Program-made: the position numbers and the translations under genes | Shown: in pieces, positions 43,950 to 54,946 of the stretch | Layout of the letters: each line of letters starts with the position of its first letter | Numbering within the stretch: position 1 is the first letter of the stretch | Notes under the pieces: generated by a model | The model's database searches: none | The model's input: the letters and a program-made list of their open reading frames with translations, nothing else | Told to the model about the DNA's origin: nothing | Assembly (NCBI GenBank): GCA_013995675.1 | Contig: VWRR01000002.1 | Location: forward strand, 620,001-684,000 | Length of the DNA stretch: 64,000 nucleotides | Direction: 5' to 3' | Origin: Cyanidiococcus yangmingshanensis | Lineage: Eukaryota > Rhodophyta > Bangiophyceae > Cyanidiales > Cyanidiaceae

Positions 43950-46672
43950 TCATACGGATGCTGGACGGAGTGGGGAAATCCTGTTGGAACCGAGCGAGTC
44001 ATCTGCTCGCTCGATATCGCTAGAGATAGTCTCTGGGGGAGTTCCACTGACCTCCGTTTCCGGGTCAGGGACGGAACGCAAGCCTCCGAAGCGTGTCATA
44101 AACGCAGAACGCACCGTTGGGTATGCTACAGAGAGTCGATTGGGTGACTGAAATGGCACCTGATGTGCGTCCTCGGCATCTACAACGTCTTCCGATTGCA
44201 TGCGGTGACATTGCGTGCCGTCCAGTCCGGAATGCTCCTGGGTCGATGGACTCCTGGTCGTGGTCGATACCTTGTTCGCTGATGGGGCCCTGCTGATCCG
44301 AGGATTCGCTCCCTCAGCATCCTGATGCTCGGCTCCTCCGACTTTTGCGAAATCGCTGTAACTCTTGTCATCGAGCTGGCTGACCTGTTCAATGTGCCGC
44401 GATCCTGCCTCGTCGGTTGCGGCTGGAACATAGCCGCTTTCATCCCGTGCATTTTCGATGATTGGTGTGTCGGGCCGTCTCGAATGCGTCGACAGAGGCT
44501 CACCGGATGCCTCAAGTCTCGTTCCTGCCGTACTCGACGCTACAACAAAGGTCGCTCGCTCACTTTTTTGGGTTATGCTGGTTGAGGACTTGTGGTTTTC
44601 TTTGAGCGTGCTCGTGCCTCGCTCGAGCTGGGCCCGATAAGCGTGATGACGTTGCTCACGTTCCAGCTGTTGCCTCACGATATAATGAATGATAAAATGG
44701 GCCACATCTCGTGAGCGCCAGTAGTTCAGATGTGCCGACAATCCCCAGAGATCCTCCATAAAATTCGGACGCATGACATAATCGATCCGAACACGGCGAA
44801 CAAGCTTCCTCGCGGCATCCAACTGCGGAAACCATTCTTGAAACTCGATTGATCCGGGCGAGTTGAACATTCGCTGGCTTGTTCTCGCTGCTCTCACTGG
44901 ACCTGGTTCAGCAACCCATTCAGAATTTGCACTGCCTGGATGACGCTCGTTCTGTGAAGCCGTCTCGAAACGAGTACTGCTCTCGACTTGGTCGACGTTG
45001 GGTGCGGTCGATGCTTGCGCTCCTCGATGCACTGCTGGATTCGTCAACGACGGGCTCTGGCGGCCTGTCGACTGGAAAGAGAGCCAGGAGCTTTTGCCTC
45101 CAGCCATGGTGGGGATCTCCACCGGCGGAATGTCCGCAAAGAAAGGATCCAGAATGGGTTCGATACGGCACGCTGCAGGATCACTGGGGTTGATGATATT
45201 CACCAGGCGAAAAGGCCAGCAGCCGATGGTGGAGCGAAGCTCATCATCGACATTGAGCACGTGACCGAGCGGCGAGCCAGTCAAGAAGAGATTGTGCACC
45301 GGGAAGCGCAAGCGCAAACCCTCACGCTCGAGCATCACTGGATCGCCGAGCACTTGCTGGACCAACAACTCGTACGAGATGACGCTGCCTAGAGAGTGTC
45401 CCAGAATCGATATATCCCCACGAAACTCGGGATATTTCAGTCGAAAGCGTTCATATTCTTCATTGAGCTGCGCAACTACTTCACACTGAATGAAACGTTT
45501 GATACTTGGTGTCAAGTAGAAGAGGATGTCCATCAATTTGTTATTGACGAGCGTTCGCCAACGCGATGGAGTCTGGTCACCCAGCGGGTTCAGTTGCAGC
45601 ATTCGCTGATACACCGCAAGTCTTCGAAGCGCCGAACGCCAATGACAGTAGATCGTCTTGATTCCGAACTGCGTCAGCGCATCCGGAAGAATGTTTGCAT
45701 GACTTCTTCCAAGGCCTCATGAAAGTTTCTCAGGTTCTCACGCAGACGCTCCTCGTCAGAACCGATGCCATGCACGATGCATATCAAATGTCGAGGGGGA
45801 GTCACCTCCGCCAGTGCACCTCGTATGCTTCGACGATGTGCTGCAGAGGCAGCTTTCCCTTGGTCCAGCGTGGAGGCTTTGGGGTTTGCAGGATCGCCCT
45901 CGGCAAGCGAAGGAATCGCATGAGCGGGCGGAGCAATGGAGCGGGCTCGAAAAAATGCCTCTTTCCAACGAATGAGCTCCTCTTCGGTATCCGCGGCGAA
46001 GTAGTGAACAACGCCCTTCACGTCTTTGAGCTCGAGAATGTATGGACGACGTGGATCGGTGTAGCTCGGGGTTCGAATATAGTCCCAATAGAAGAGGGAT
46101 ATCGTGTGGATGAGTCGTCCACGTCGACCCGTTCGCGGATCTCGTTCAAAAAAGCGCAACTGGGAACCATCCAACGAGAACCAGCATCGCTGCCAACGCA
46201 TGCGCCAGCGGTAGTACAGGTATCCAGCCATATCTGGCTTCACAAGTGTGTGAAGCATATCCGCGGACAGAAGCACGGCTGAGGCATCGAGCGCAATGCT
46301 TCCACGACGCTCGGACGGCACTCTTGTCGAGGCCGTTCCAGACTCTCCAGCGTGAGCACGCTGGCTTTGTTCTATCGCGTTTTCATAATCGTGTGTATGG
46401 TCTTCCTTAGGGTGCTGTCGTAAGCGTTCCGACGAGAATGACGCTGATTGCAGCGGCCGTGGCCCCTGCAGTGCCACCCGTGGCGGCGGCACCGTCGCGA
46501 GTGAGCGATCAGCGACTGCGTCCCCAACATCACCTTGCATTAGTTGGTCGAGATCGCGGTTCACATTTTTCTGAGAAGCTGATCGATACCACCACCGCGC
46601 CAGCGCTGAGAGCGACGACTCTGTAGTCGCTCGCGTCGAGTCACCTAGACGATACAGCGTCGTTCTCGCCAT
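43950..46672 (-). CDS. PH-domain DDHD phospholipase (intracellular PLA1-like), with one frame break
   Basis: About 907 residues. A PH domain lies at about 145-250 (DMAGYLYYRWRMRWQRCWFS, RPYILELKDVKGVVHYFAAD, EEELIRWKEAFFRAR). The lipase domain follows: HLICIVHGIGSDEERL, then SILGHSLGSVISYELL with the GxSxG nucleophile, VHNLFLTGSPLG and LVNIINPSDPAACRIEP. The DDHD domain ends with RVRIDYVMRPNFMEDLWGL and SAHLNYWRSRDVAHFIIHYI, supplying the conserved Asp, Asp, His and Asp. A Ser/Thr-rich tail of 220 residues closes it. Such enzymes hydrolyse phosphatidic acid and act in ER-Golgi traffic; animal members bind lipid through WWE/SAM regions, so an N-terminal PH domain is an unusual partner. The frame changes by one in the TTT run at 45693-45695 (one base too few), just after the VHGIG motif. 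Confidence 0.85.
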
Positions 46673-48137
46673 CTGTTCGTAGCGCCGAGTCCATACCAGC
46701 TGCCTTGAGACACCGCTTCCTATGCTCAGCTAAAGGAACTGCTTCCTTTCACACCGGATAAAAGCAATTTTTTCTGAAAATGGACGCCTCACCGAAAAAG
46801 CGTTCGCTTTTCCACTCCCCGGGTATCGACGCAGCCGCACGTTCGAGCAAACGAGCGTTTGGAAAATGTTCGCTGGCGGCACACCGGATTTCGGCCAGGA
46901 GTGTCTCGAACCGAGTGGTGCCCGAACCTTCGTCGAGTGTTCCATCGAACAGAACTGGAACGCTTCCAGAGGAATCGCAGACTCCTCACTCGAATGAAAA
47001 TGAGACGAGATTAGAGTCTGCACTGGACCAATGAAAAGTATGCATGCTGATTATAGGATCCTCAGTCTGAAATCTTTATGTTTGAATGTATGAGCCTCTC
47101 TAGACAGGTGTGAATCCTCTTCTCGATAATAGGGGCACATCGCGGGACTGTGCACTTTCAGGCTTCAGAGCTGGTCGAGCAGGGACCAGCGTCACTCAGG
47201 CCGAAGCAAACGATCATCGCTTGGTGATTCATTTCGCGACCCCGACTTGTTGAGGTTATCACAAACGCTTTCCTGTGAAATCGATGGACCAACCGGCGAA
47301 GCAGAGATAGAACGACCTCAATTCCGCCTTTGATACCAGCCTACATCCTAGAGGCGATATCATAGACGGGTCCGCACACGAACGCCAGCGAGTCGTTTCG
47401 TTTTCAGCGCAGACCTCGGCGGTCCGCTCGAGTATCGTTCGTCGGCCGGAAGCTCACCAGCGAGTCTCAAAAATGAAGCGGGGACTGTTTCTGAGCAGAG
47501 TAGGGGTATCTGTGTCTCACGATAGCTGGTATGCATTTGTCGACGACTTGAACTGGATGAACTGCTCGATCGCTAAGCGCTAGAGATTAGGACGCTGATC
47601 ACTTGTTCGGTTGTGTTGAAGGCTTGACGATATCTATGATCCGCTGCATCGACTCGAAGAGTCGCTGTATGAAACCAGATTTACTCAATGAAACTTTTCT
47701 GAGATACATACACACTGGTGCACGTCGACGAACTGCGACCATATACCAGAACACAAGCATATGCAGCTACCTGGTCCTACGAATGGCTCTAACGCGTAGA
47801 CACTCCTGGGGTCTCTGTCGATAACCTTCTTCGCGCTGGCTTGGTTTCAAGAGTCCCACAGCCATTCCAATCAGTTCAAGTTCGTACAAGAATCGTATGC
47901 TTCGCTCATAGCGAGACGAAGTGGGTTTGTGCTGCATCGGGCCCCACGACGGGCACGAATCCGTCTCGGATCGCACACCCGTCGAGAGACGCCACTGCAC
48001 AGCAGTTCCTCCAAGAGTTGTAGGCTTCGGTTTGCGGTACGGTGCTGGCTCATGGTTCGGGCGAGACGCTTCACTCCATCTTGCTTTAACTGTTTAAATA
48101 CGTTTACCATACAGTGACGGACGAACTGCTTGCTCTG
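46673..48137. other. Long divergent spacer with one small gene candidate
   Basis: About 1.46 kb between the phospholipase (-) and the HEAT-repeat gene (+). Apart from the small frame at 46780-47034 (listed separately), no supported gene, RNA or repeat is seen. Short frames at 47603-47824 and 47871-48257 lack protein character. Confidence 0.4.
46780..47034 (+). CDS. Possible small basic, disordered protein
   Basis: An 84-codon frame with an ATG start: MDASPKKRSLFHSPGIDAAA, then a Ser/Arg-rich middle and an acidic end (SNENETRLESALDQ). The SPKKR and FHSPG motifs look like CDK-type phosphosites in a nuclear protein. There is no homologue I recognise. It starts 107 bases from the divergent phospholipase ATG. 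It may be real or chance. Confidence 0.35.
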   Translation: MDASPKKRSLFHSPGIDAAARSSKRAFGKCSLAAHRISARSVSNRVVPEPSSSVPSNRTGTLPEESQTPHSNENETRLESALDQ

Positions 48138-50415
48138 ATGACAGAGGTCGGTCATAGAGCGACAAGGCTGACGTCGGCTCTGGCAGAGCTGGAACGTCCA
48201 CAGCAGCTGGAGCGGGAGCGGGCTGTCGATACTTTGAAAGCGCTGCTTCCGCTGCATCCGTTAGAGTTATCGTTGGTGCTCAAGCGCTTAGACTCAGTGT
48301 TAGGATCAGAGGGCGCCTCGTCCTGGATGCGCGTTGCAGGAGCGCTGACGCTCGCGGCGGTTGTTCTCTCCTGGGAGCGGAGATCCTCCGCACTGAACGG
48401 CACCGTCTTGGATCACGACCCTGTCCATGTGGACGTTGCATATACGGAGAGTGCTCCAGAGCAGTATGAACGATCAGCAGTGGTGCGTTCAAGTCAGTTC
48501 CACGGTCGCGAAGCTTTGGAGGCGCTTCTGGACTCGCTGCAAGCGACAACGCCGACTTTTCTCGTCGACGAAGAGTCTGTCGTTCGCTCGGCAGCCGTTC
48601 ATGTCCTAACAGAAGTTGTGGCTCAGCGCGGGTTGGTTGCCTGGAGCCGCCTCGTGCCCTTGCTGCTGAGTCAGATCGAGGAGCAACTCGTGCAAAGTCG
48701 CCGCTGTGCTGCCACCTCGGACGCACAGAACAAATCGACGATAGTATATCACGAGACGTTCGCTCTGAAGAGCTGCTTAGAAGCCGTGGCTGCATGTATG
48801 CATGTCATTTCTGTGGCGGATGTGGTACCGAGCCTCATACTTGCTCGGAGTGCATTTCTAGAGAGTGGCGTGCTGGCCTCGTGCATGAATCATCCCAACC
48901 GCTTCATTCGCGAGACGCAGCTAGACGTGCTCCGGCGCTTGATCGAGCTCTGTGTAAGACTGCTTGACAGGCCAGAAGGCCAGATTTTGGAGAACAGACA
49001 ACTCGTAGACGCTGTCGTTCGGGCAAGTGCGCCACTGATTGCTAGAGGTCTCGATGACAACTGGAGCCAGGTCCGCTACGCTGGCATCCTTACCGCGCAG
49101 CAACTCTACAGGGCCTTGATACAGACGCCGCTCACGTATCGAATTGAAGTGGATCGCGTGCTGCTCCCACGTTTGTGTCTGAACCGACACTATCTCGCTG
49201 AAGGCGTTCGCGAGCATGCGCGGAAAACCTGGCAGAGTCTCTTTAGCGCGAATGGTCGAGAACTCGTGATCGTCTATCTCGCGGACATGGTGCCCTATTT
49301 TGTAACGCAATCTCAGGCGGATAATCACGGAGTAAGAGAGGCCTCCTGTCATGTGATGGCTGAAATCGCGAGTCGCTTGGACCCTTGTCTGGTGCAGCCC
49401 TATCTTGGTGAGTTGTTCGCTGCATTGATGGCGTGCTTCCACGACGACAGCTGGCCGGTCCGAGATTGTGCAAGCAGCGCTTGTGCAACACTCGCCTCGA
49501 TATTTGGCCTGGACGACCAACCAGAGGAGACGATCGATGAACTGTTTGCTTTGTGGTTTCGTCACTGCGCCGACCACATTCCATCAGTCAGAGCGCATGC
49601 TGCCGAGGCAGTGGCTCGGGTCGGTGCGCAACTCCAAGGCTCGCACCTAGAACGCGTTTTCGACTATTTATGTCGGGCATTACCGCGGGCCACGGAACAA
49701 AAACCAGACAACGCTCAAGAAGCAGTGCGTGCCTACATCGACCGTAACAAGGACGACGTTCGACGCGTTGAAAAGGACCCATGATAACGATGTTGGCCTG
49801 CACAGCAACCAAACCATGTATAGTTGTGGTTCTCTGGCACCCAAGATGCGCGCACGTCACCAACGTGTTGGCTGCATGGACTGCACCTACACTCGTGAGC
49901 CAGAGCCCTGGGAGTGTACCGACGGTGCGCTCTACCTCTGGCGTCACCTTGCACAACGGGGCTGCGGTGAACGATGCGCCGAGAACGGAATTCTAGTGCT
50001 CATACTGGTGCGTCTCATTGAGTTACCCGTCTTTCATCGTCTGCCAGCTCTCTGGGCAACGCTTTGGACGCAGTTTGCACTGGCGCTTCCGTATCTACCG
50101 CCTCACACCGTCCAAGAGTTGCTACCGACCATCCGCGAGTCCATGGCGAAGACCGCTCAATGCGAGCAGCAACATGTGCTTATTGCTTTGGATGAAATGA
50201 AGAGGGACGCTGCAGCAATGGGAGCAAGCGCAGACTCTATGAAAAGAGATCTAGGCTGTAGGATGCATTTACGTCGAGGGCGTATGGCTCCTGGAGATAG
50301 CAAACCGCGCCAGATGGTGGTCAGGATCAACGAGAGCTGCCGGGCTCGGTCTCACCGCGGCATCTCAATGGACTGGGCAGCGCAAGCGCAGTCCGGTCGT
50401 TGCTTCTCTGTATAA
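48138..50415 (+). CDS. HEAT-repeat protein with C-terminal Cys motif, function unknown, one frame break
   Basis: About 758 residues. From residue 1 to about 540 the protein is a run of HEAT/ARM helical pairs (for example LIARGLDDNWSQVRYAGILT, CFHDDSWPVRDCASSACATL, HIPSVRAHAAEAVARVG). After the repeats comes YSCGSLAPKMRARHQRVGCM followed by DCTYTREPEPWECTDGALY, a Cys-containing block that looks conserved and could bind metal, then more helices. I associate this layout with uncharacterised eukaryotic HEAT proteins but cannot name the family with certainty. The frame advances by one in the CCC run at 49778-49780; ignoring one base reads VEKDHDNDVGLHSNQTMYSC. An in-frame GTG at 48114 precedes the chosen ATG. 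Confidence 0.75.
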
Positions 50416-51414
50416 TCTTCATCATAGATTATGCAGAACGACGCTTAGATCTCTGCGATCGGCTGTAGGACATTCGCATCCGCAACGAAAGGATTCCAAT
50501 CATCCGACCAACGCCCATGACGCCACCTCGGCATGTAGAGGCACCAGAGTCATCTCTGGAGCCTGGTGAGCAATCAGGTTCCCCAGAGGACCGTTCAGGT
50601 TCTGTCGGCATCATTTTTGCGGAATAGCGCTCCCTCCATACGTTAAAGACACCATTGTATCGTATCGCACCGAGCGAACCTGACACGGGACCGCTATATC
50701 ATTGGCCTTTCCAGCACCGATACCCAGTTGGGTTGGCTGGTTGTCTCTAATAGATCTGAACTGTTTACGTATCATTAACAGGTCCTTCATATGCTAGAAC
50801 TAGACATCCCGGCAAGAACCTAGATTCCTCGTTACGGAACCAGCGCCTCAACACATGACTCAAAGAGCGATACCACCCCCAATCATCATCATCATCGCTA
50901 TACGCCGAACGTGTCTTCATAACCAATCATTGATCATACGCGCTTTCCAGTCATAGAGACATCTGCATGCAAGCATTCATCACAACCGATCGCCAACAAG
51001 GTTTCCAATCAAAAGGCGACGCGCACGGCCTCCATCCCCGGCGTGTGCTCGCTCGAGCCGATCGATCGCCAGCCGTGGTGGCGCAGCGCAGGCGTTTGGT
51101 TTTGGCCCGATGCGCGCGCGCCAATCGTCTGCGATTCGAAACCGACACGAAGATGCCAGGGCGGCGCGTCGGACAAACACCGGTTTTCTCTTGAATTCGA
51201 AGAAACTGCTTCTGCTGCGCCTTTTTCTCTTGATTCCTCATCTTCCTTTTTTACGAGAAGGTTTGTAAATAATCGGAGTTTTTGGGGGTTGAGATCTTTT
51301 TTTGGAGAGCAGCGGAAGGATTTCTGGCTGTCCTCGGCGCTGCATGTGTTTCTATGGAGCGACAGCGCCAGCGAACAAGCGAAACGGGTACGTGGGAGCA
51401 ACAGTCGCCGCCGT
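50416..51414. other. Spacer with a short ATC tract
   Basis: About 1 kb between two plus-strand genes. It holds an ATC microsatellite at about 50884-50898. The frame of the next gene stays open back to 51043 but offers only GTG as a start there, so the region 51043-51414 is probably 5' untranslated. Confidence 0.45.
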
Positions 51415-52131
51415 ATGAAGCCAGTCCCTCGTGCCGAGTTAGAATCGCTCCAGAACGCGGGAGGTTATGGAGGCAATCCGCTGTTGTCAACTGACTTTAT
51501 TGACGAGATCGATGTCGATCAGCTAGTTGCTGAGCTTGGGAGTCAAGCATCGAGCTTGTTGCCTGAAGGGGGTGGGTTTTTCCCTGAGAATACCTTTATG
51601 GAGACGGTTCGTGGTGCAACAGAGCTGAAAGAGAGCCCTGCTATACAGCGTGGTGTTGTCGCGCCCGTCTACTCTGAAGAGAGCGCGGAGGCGGCCTATG
51701 CAGCGTTCGGTGCAGGCGCTCGACGGCATAGCAGTGGCGCTGGTTTGGGCTCTCGGCCCAGTGCTTCAGCTGAAGTCGCCGAAACGCCTCTGTACGAGGC
51801 CAGTTCGCTAGGCAAACGACCGAGTGTGCTGGCGAGCCGCGCCGTGTCGCGAAGTCGCAGTCTCGCCGCGAGTATGGCGGCGGCAGCAGGTTCCGCGACC
51901 GAGTTACGTATCCAGTTCGAAGAGCGACTGCGCAAACTGGAGCAAGACTACATCGAGTTATGTCGGTATGTGAATGAAATTCAGGCTAATACCGCAATCG
52001 AGCGACATGCAGAGTTGCATCGTTTACAGCGAGATAATGCAGAGCTAGCGGCACTGAACCGCCGCTTGGCAGAGGAGCTCGCTCGTATGCAGAAACGCCT
52101 CCAAGAGAGTCACAACGGAGCGCAGTCATGA
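51415..52131 (+). CDS. Coiled-coil protein of unknown function
   Basis: A 238-residue protein starting MKPVPRAELESLQNAGGYGG. The N-terminal half has acidic patches (DFIDEIDVDQLVAELGSQ) and Ser/Ala-rich segments with several RS pairs (SRAVSRSRSLAASMAAA). From about residue 165 to the end it is a strong coiled coil (LRIQFEERLRKLEQDYIELC, AELHRLQRDNAELAALNRRL, AEELARMQKRLQESHN). No family is recognised; the pattern fits a dimeric adaptor, or a bZIP lacking an obvious basic region. The ATG at 51415 is the only Met before the conserved-looking part. The frame is intact. Confidence 0.6.
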   Translation: MKPVPRAELESLQNAGGYGGNPLLSTDFIDEIDVDQLVAELGSQASSLLPEGGGFFPENTFMETVRGATELKESPAIQRGVVAPVYSEESAEAAYAAFGAGARRHSSGAGLGSRPSASAEVAETPLYEASSLGKRPSVLASRAVSRSRSLAASMAAAAGSATELRIQFEERLRKLEQDYIELCRYVNEIQANTAIERHAELHRLQRDNAELAALNRRLAEELARMQKRLQESHNGAQS

Positions 52132-52982
52132 ACGTCGGTTCCTATTTATAGAAAGGAGTTGGACGCCGCTTTACTGGATGCGTTCGTGATGGAGGACGAA
52201 CCGGATAAGGATGAACGCATACTTAAACAAGCTCCACAACGGCTCCGCGAGCAAGTCTCGATCACAGCGCGTACAGCCTGGACCGTTCGTCAACGTTCTC
52301 GCAGCAGCTTCAACACTTGAAAGTGATGCCGTTTCTCTGAAGACAAGCGCTTCGACACGGCAACGCTCTTCTTACACGGCCCAAGTTGGTATCAGTATCC
52401 AGTGTAGCACGTGGAAAAAGATGATGATGATGGACGTGCAACCGCAGTTGCGGCGTCGTGATCGAAAAGCTCTTATTCCGAGACACGTCGAATGACAGGC
52501 TCTATTGACGTGTGCTTTTCAACGATCGAACGAAGGAGAAACTCTGTTGAACGTTCAGGCGACTGCTGACTCCTCCAGCGTACTCGTTAATCCAGCCGCT
52601 ACGAGCCGTGAAATCAGACAGCGAGGTCAAGCGGCTCGTGAGACGAGAGGCGTGTCAGGGAAAACGGACTCGCAAAGCAGCGGTCTCCGGCGACCCCGCC
52701 AACACCTGACACCCATCGCTTTCTTCCTCGAGACCAATAAACGACACTTGATCTGAGAAAACTTGACTGATTCACCTACGAAAGGGAACAAAACGAGTTT
52801 CTCGTCTCACCTAACGGCAACCGACGACCAGGTACACTCGAACTCTCGTTCCACAGCTGCGCACGGTCGGTGTTGCTCGTCCACGAGATACAACTCCTCG
52901 CCCTGTCGTTCTCAGAACAATTCTTGTTCGAGGATACTCGTTGTCCCAGCACCGACCTTGATCGAGTCTGTTTCATCACAGC
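52132..52982. other. Spacer with short frames only
   Basis: About 850 bases. ATG 52190 opens MEDEPDKDERILKQAPQRLR for 43 codons; overlapping frames at 52211-52495 and 52505-52756 follow. They might be pieces of one small gene but share no recognisable domain. A short ATG/GAT run lies at 52421-52432. Confidence 0.35.
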
Positions 52983-53933
52983 ATGTTCATTCCAGTAGCT
53001 CATGTCGGTTATACTCGAGCTGGTAGCGTTCATCGTCGAGTCCTCGTAACGACGGACGTTTGGAGGGCGACTCCAACAGCGTTTCCAGAGCGGTGCAAAA
53101 GGGGGTTTGCACGCCTCAACTCGGGCCGTCTCCAGTTGTCGATCGAGCCAGACTGGAACCGGCGGTTATTTTTGGGACATCTTCTAGTCTTGTCCGGAGT
53201 CGCGCTCTCTACGTCACTGGGTGTATCGGGTGCAACAGGGGCTGCAACAACTGACGAACGGCGCCCGAACGACTGTCGCAGTGCAGCGCTCGCTGCCAAA
53301 GTGACGGATCGTGCGCGGTTTGTGATCCAGGTAGGAGGTCCGAACGAGCCGCTGCCGCCGCCTATTATTCTCGGACTGTACGGAGAAGAGGCGCCGCAGG
53401 CTGTGGAGCAGTTCAAACAACTCGTGGAACAGAGACTGAGCGTTGGTGGGCGCACACTCGGCTATGCCTATACCACAGCGTCGCGAATCATCCCCGATCA
53501 GCGTATCGAGTTAGGGCGAGTTTTACAGTCAGAGGACCTCGTCCAACTGGGCGGCGTTCCATCCAGGCCACGGATGCTTCTGTCTCCTGGGACAAGAGAC
53601 CGGAACGCGCTGCGTCATCGATGTGCTGGCACCATTTCGATTCCCCATGAACCCGGACGAGGTTTCGAGTTCTGTATCCTGCCGATTGACGTGGTAGATG
53701 ATCAAGCGGTCTTTGTGAAGGAGCTCGATGCTGATAATATTGTGATAGGTCGTGTCATAGAGGGTATGGAAACAGTTCGTCTTCTGAATGCGATTCCTGT
53801 CAATAGGCCGACACCGCGCGATGTGCTTCGCCACGTCGGTCAAGCACTGGGGGACGTTCGAGCTCGACAGGATCCGACGTGGCGTCCATTACGCAAAGTA
53901 CGCATCTTGGAGTGTAATGTACTACCATCATAG
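52983..53933 (+). CDS. Thylakoid-lumen cyclophilin-like protein with Tat-type transfer signal
   Basis: A 316-residue cyclophilin-fold protein. A long basic N-terminus acts as a plastid transit peptide; it is followed by a second signal with twin arginine and hydrophobic core (RRLFLGHLLVLSGVALSTSL), then an Ala-rich site, the bipartite layout of Tat-imported lumen proteins. The cyclophilin domain reads RFVIQVGGPNEPLPPPIILG, LYGEEAPQAVEQFKQLVE, SRIIPDQRIELGRVL, CAGTISIPHEPGRGFEF and NIVIGRVIEGMETVRLLNAI, keeping the catalytic Arg before IIP. The Trp and His usual in the active cleft are not seen (VVDDQAVFVKELDADN in that place), so it may act as a chaperone or assembly factor with little isomerase activity. 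Plant relatives assist photosystem assembly. The ATG is the first in frame, and the frame is intact. Confidence 0.85.
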   Translation: MFIPVAHVGYTRAGSVHRRVLVTTDVWRATPTAFPERCKRGFARLNSGRLQLSIEPDWNRRLFLGHLLVLSGVALSTSLGVSGATGAATTDERRPNDCRSAALAAKVTDRARFVIQVGGPNEPLPPPIILGLYGEEAPQAVEQFKQLVEQRLSVGGRTLGYAYTTASRIIPDQRIELGRVLQSEDLVQLGGVPSRPRMLLSPGTRDRNALRHRCAGTISIPHEPGRGFEFCILPIDVVDDQAVFVKELDADNIVIGRVIEGMETVRLLNAIPVNRPTPRDVLRHVGQALGDVRARQDPTWRPLRKVRILECNVLPS

Positions 53934-54946
53934 ATCCGCATGAAATTAGGGATGGTTTTACACAAGGTCATCCATTTCGCCACCAAGCGAGGTAGATGCT
54001 GAGGATCTTGCGTGCCTTTCTCCAGAGTCCGAGTCCTCGAATGCGCTTGCGACCAGTGGCATCATGGTCCTTTTTTGCAGTCATTCACGAGTTCGCAGGT
54101 CAATGTCCGTACGGGGCAGAGCTGTCGCCGTTGCGACATAGGTGTTGTCCAACCGCGATACAGACATCAAGTTCTCGTAAAGAGTCGTCCCAGTGGCGAC
54201 TGAGAAAAAGCATGCTACTGGACACGCTTCCCGCGCTGCAAGTCTTACCGCCTCTCGAGTTTTGATAGCGATATCCGTTCAGCGCTCTCCATAAAACACA
54301 CCAACTGATCCTAGTTCGTCCATTCGTCAGGAGCGCTTTATCCAAGCCACGTTCGCTAGAATTGTGTACTTTTCGACTCGAGTGCAAAAATGACAGCAGT
54401 GCGTTTTCTTAGAGCACCAACAAGGCTGCTGCGCCGAACAGACACCCTTTTCCAGCAGTTCAACGGCAGCAGGGTTTCAAGCGCGTTCACGCCATCACAC
54501 CACTGCCACACGTTCGAGTACCTGGTAACAAAGCGCTGCGTCGAAACAAAATGAAAGATCGTAGAGTATGCCCCATCCATCCCTCGACGGATACGTATTG
54601 TTTGAAAGAGGTTGGTTGCACGGACCTGAGCAGGCAACTCGATCGCTTTCGACACTTGTCCAGCTCTGAAGCGTGACTCACCAGCAAAACACCAAACAAA
54701 CGTTCCTATGAAAACAACAACATATGCCCGAGCCTTCCATGCTGAAAACAGGGCCGTTTCGCTTCCGTTCTCATACACAGAGCCTGCAACACCGTTCCTG
54801 GTTGGGTCGAACCCGCCTCCGTCCAAACGAGAGTCAACTCATCTGAACTGCTTTCGCTTGCTCGCCAGACCGAGCGTTCGCGGACGTTGCTGCGTTCCTG
54901 GTCCACAACCGAGCAACTTGTGGAGACAAGGCAGCACGATTTCTCC
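53934..54946. other. Spacer between two plus-strand genes
   Basis: About 1 kb. A minus-strand frame at 54356-54826 and plus frames at 53996-54265 have only non-ATG starts or poor composition. No RNA gene or repeat was seen. Confidence 0.4.

Noticed and set aside
50429-50686. 85-codon minus-strand frame with a YNGVFNVW segment
   Set aside because: It has no ATG start at its beginning, a stop lies just upstream, and no family was recognised.
54012-54203. Small Cys-containing frame resembling an organellar ribosomal protein
   Set aside because: The CRRC motif alone is not enough; no ribosomal family pattern fits.
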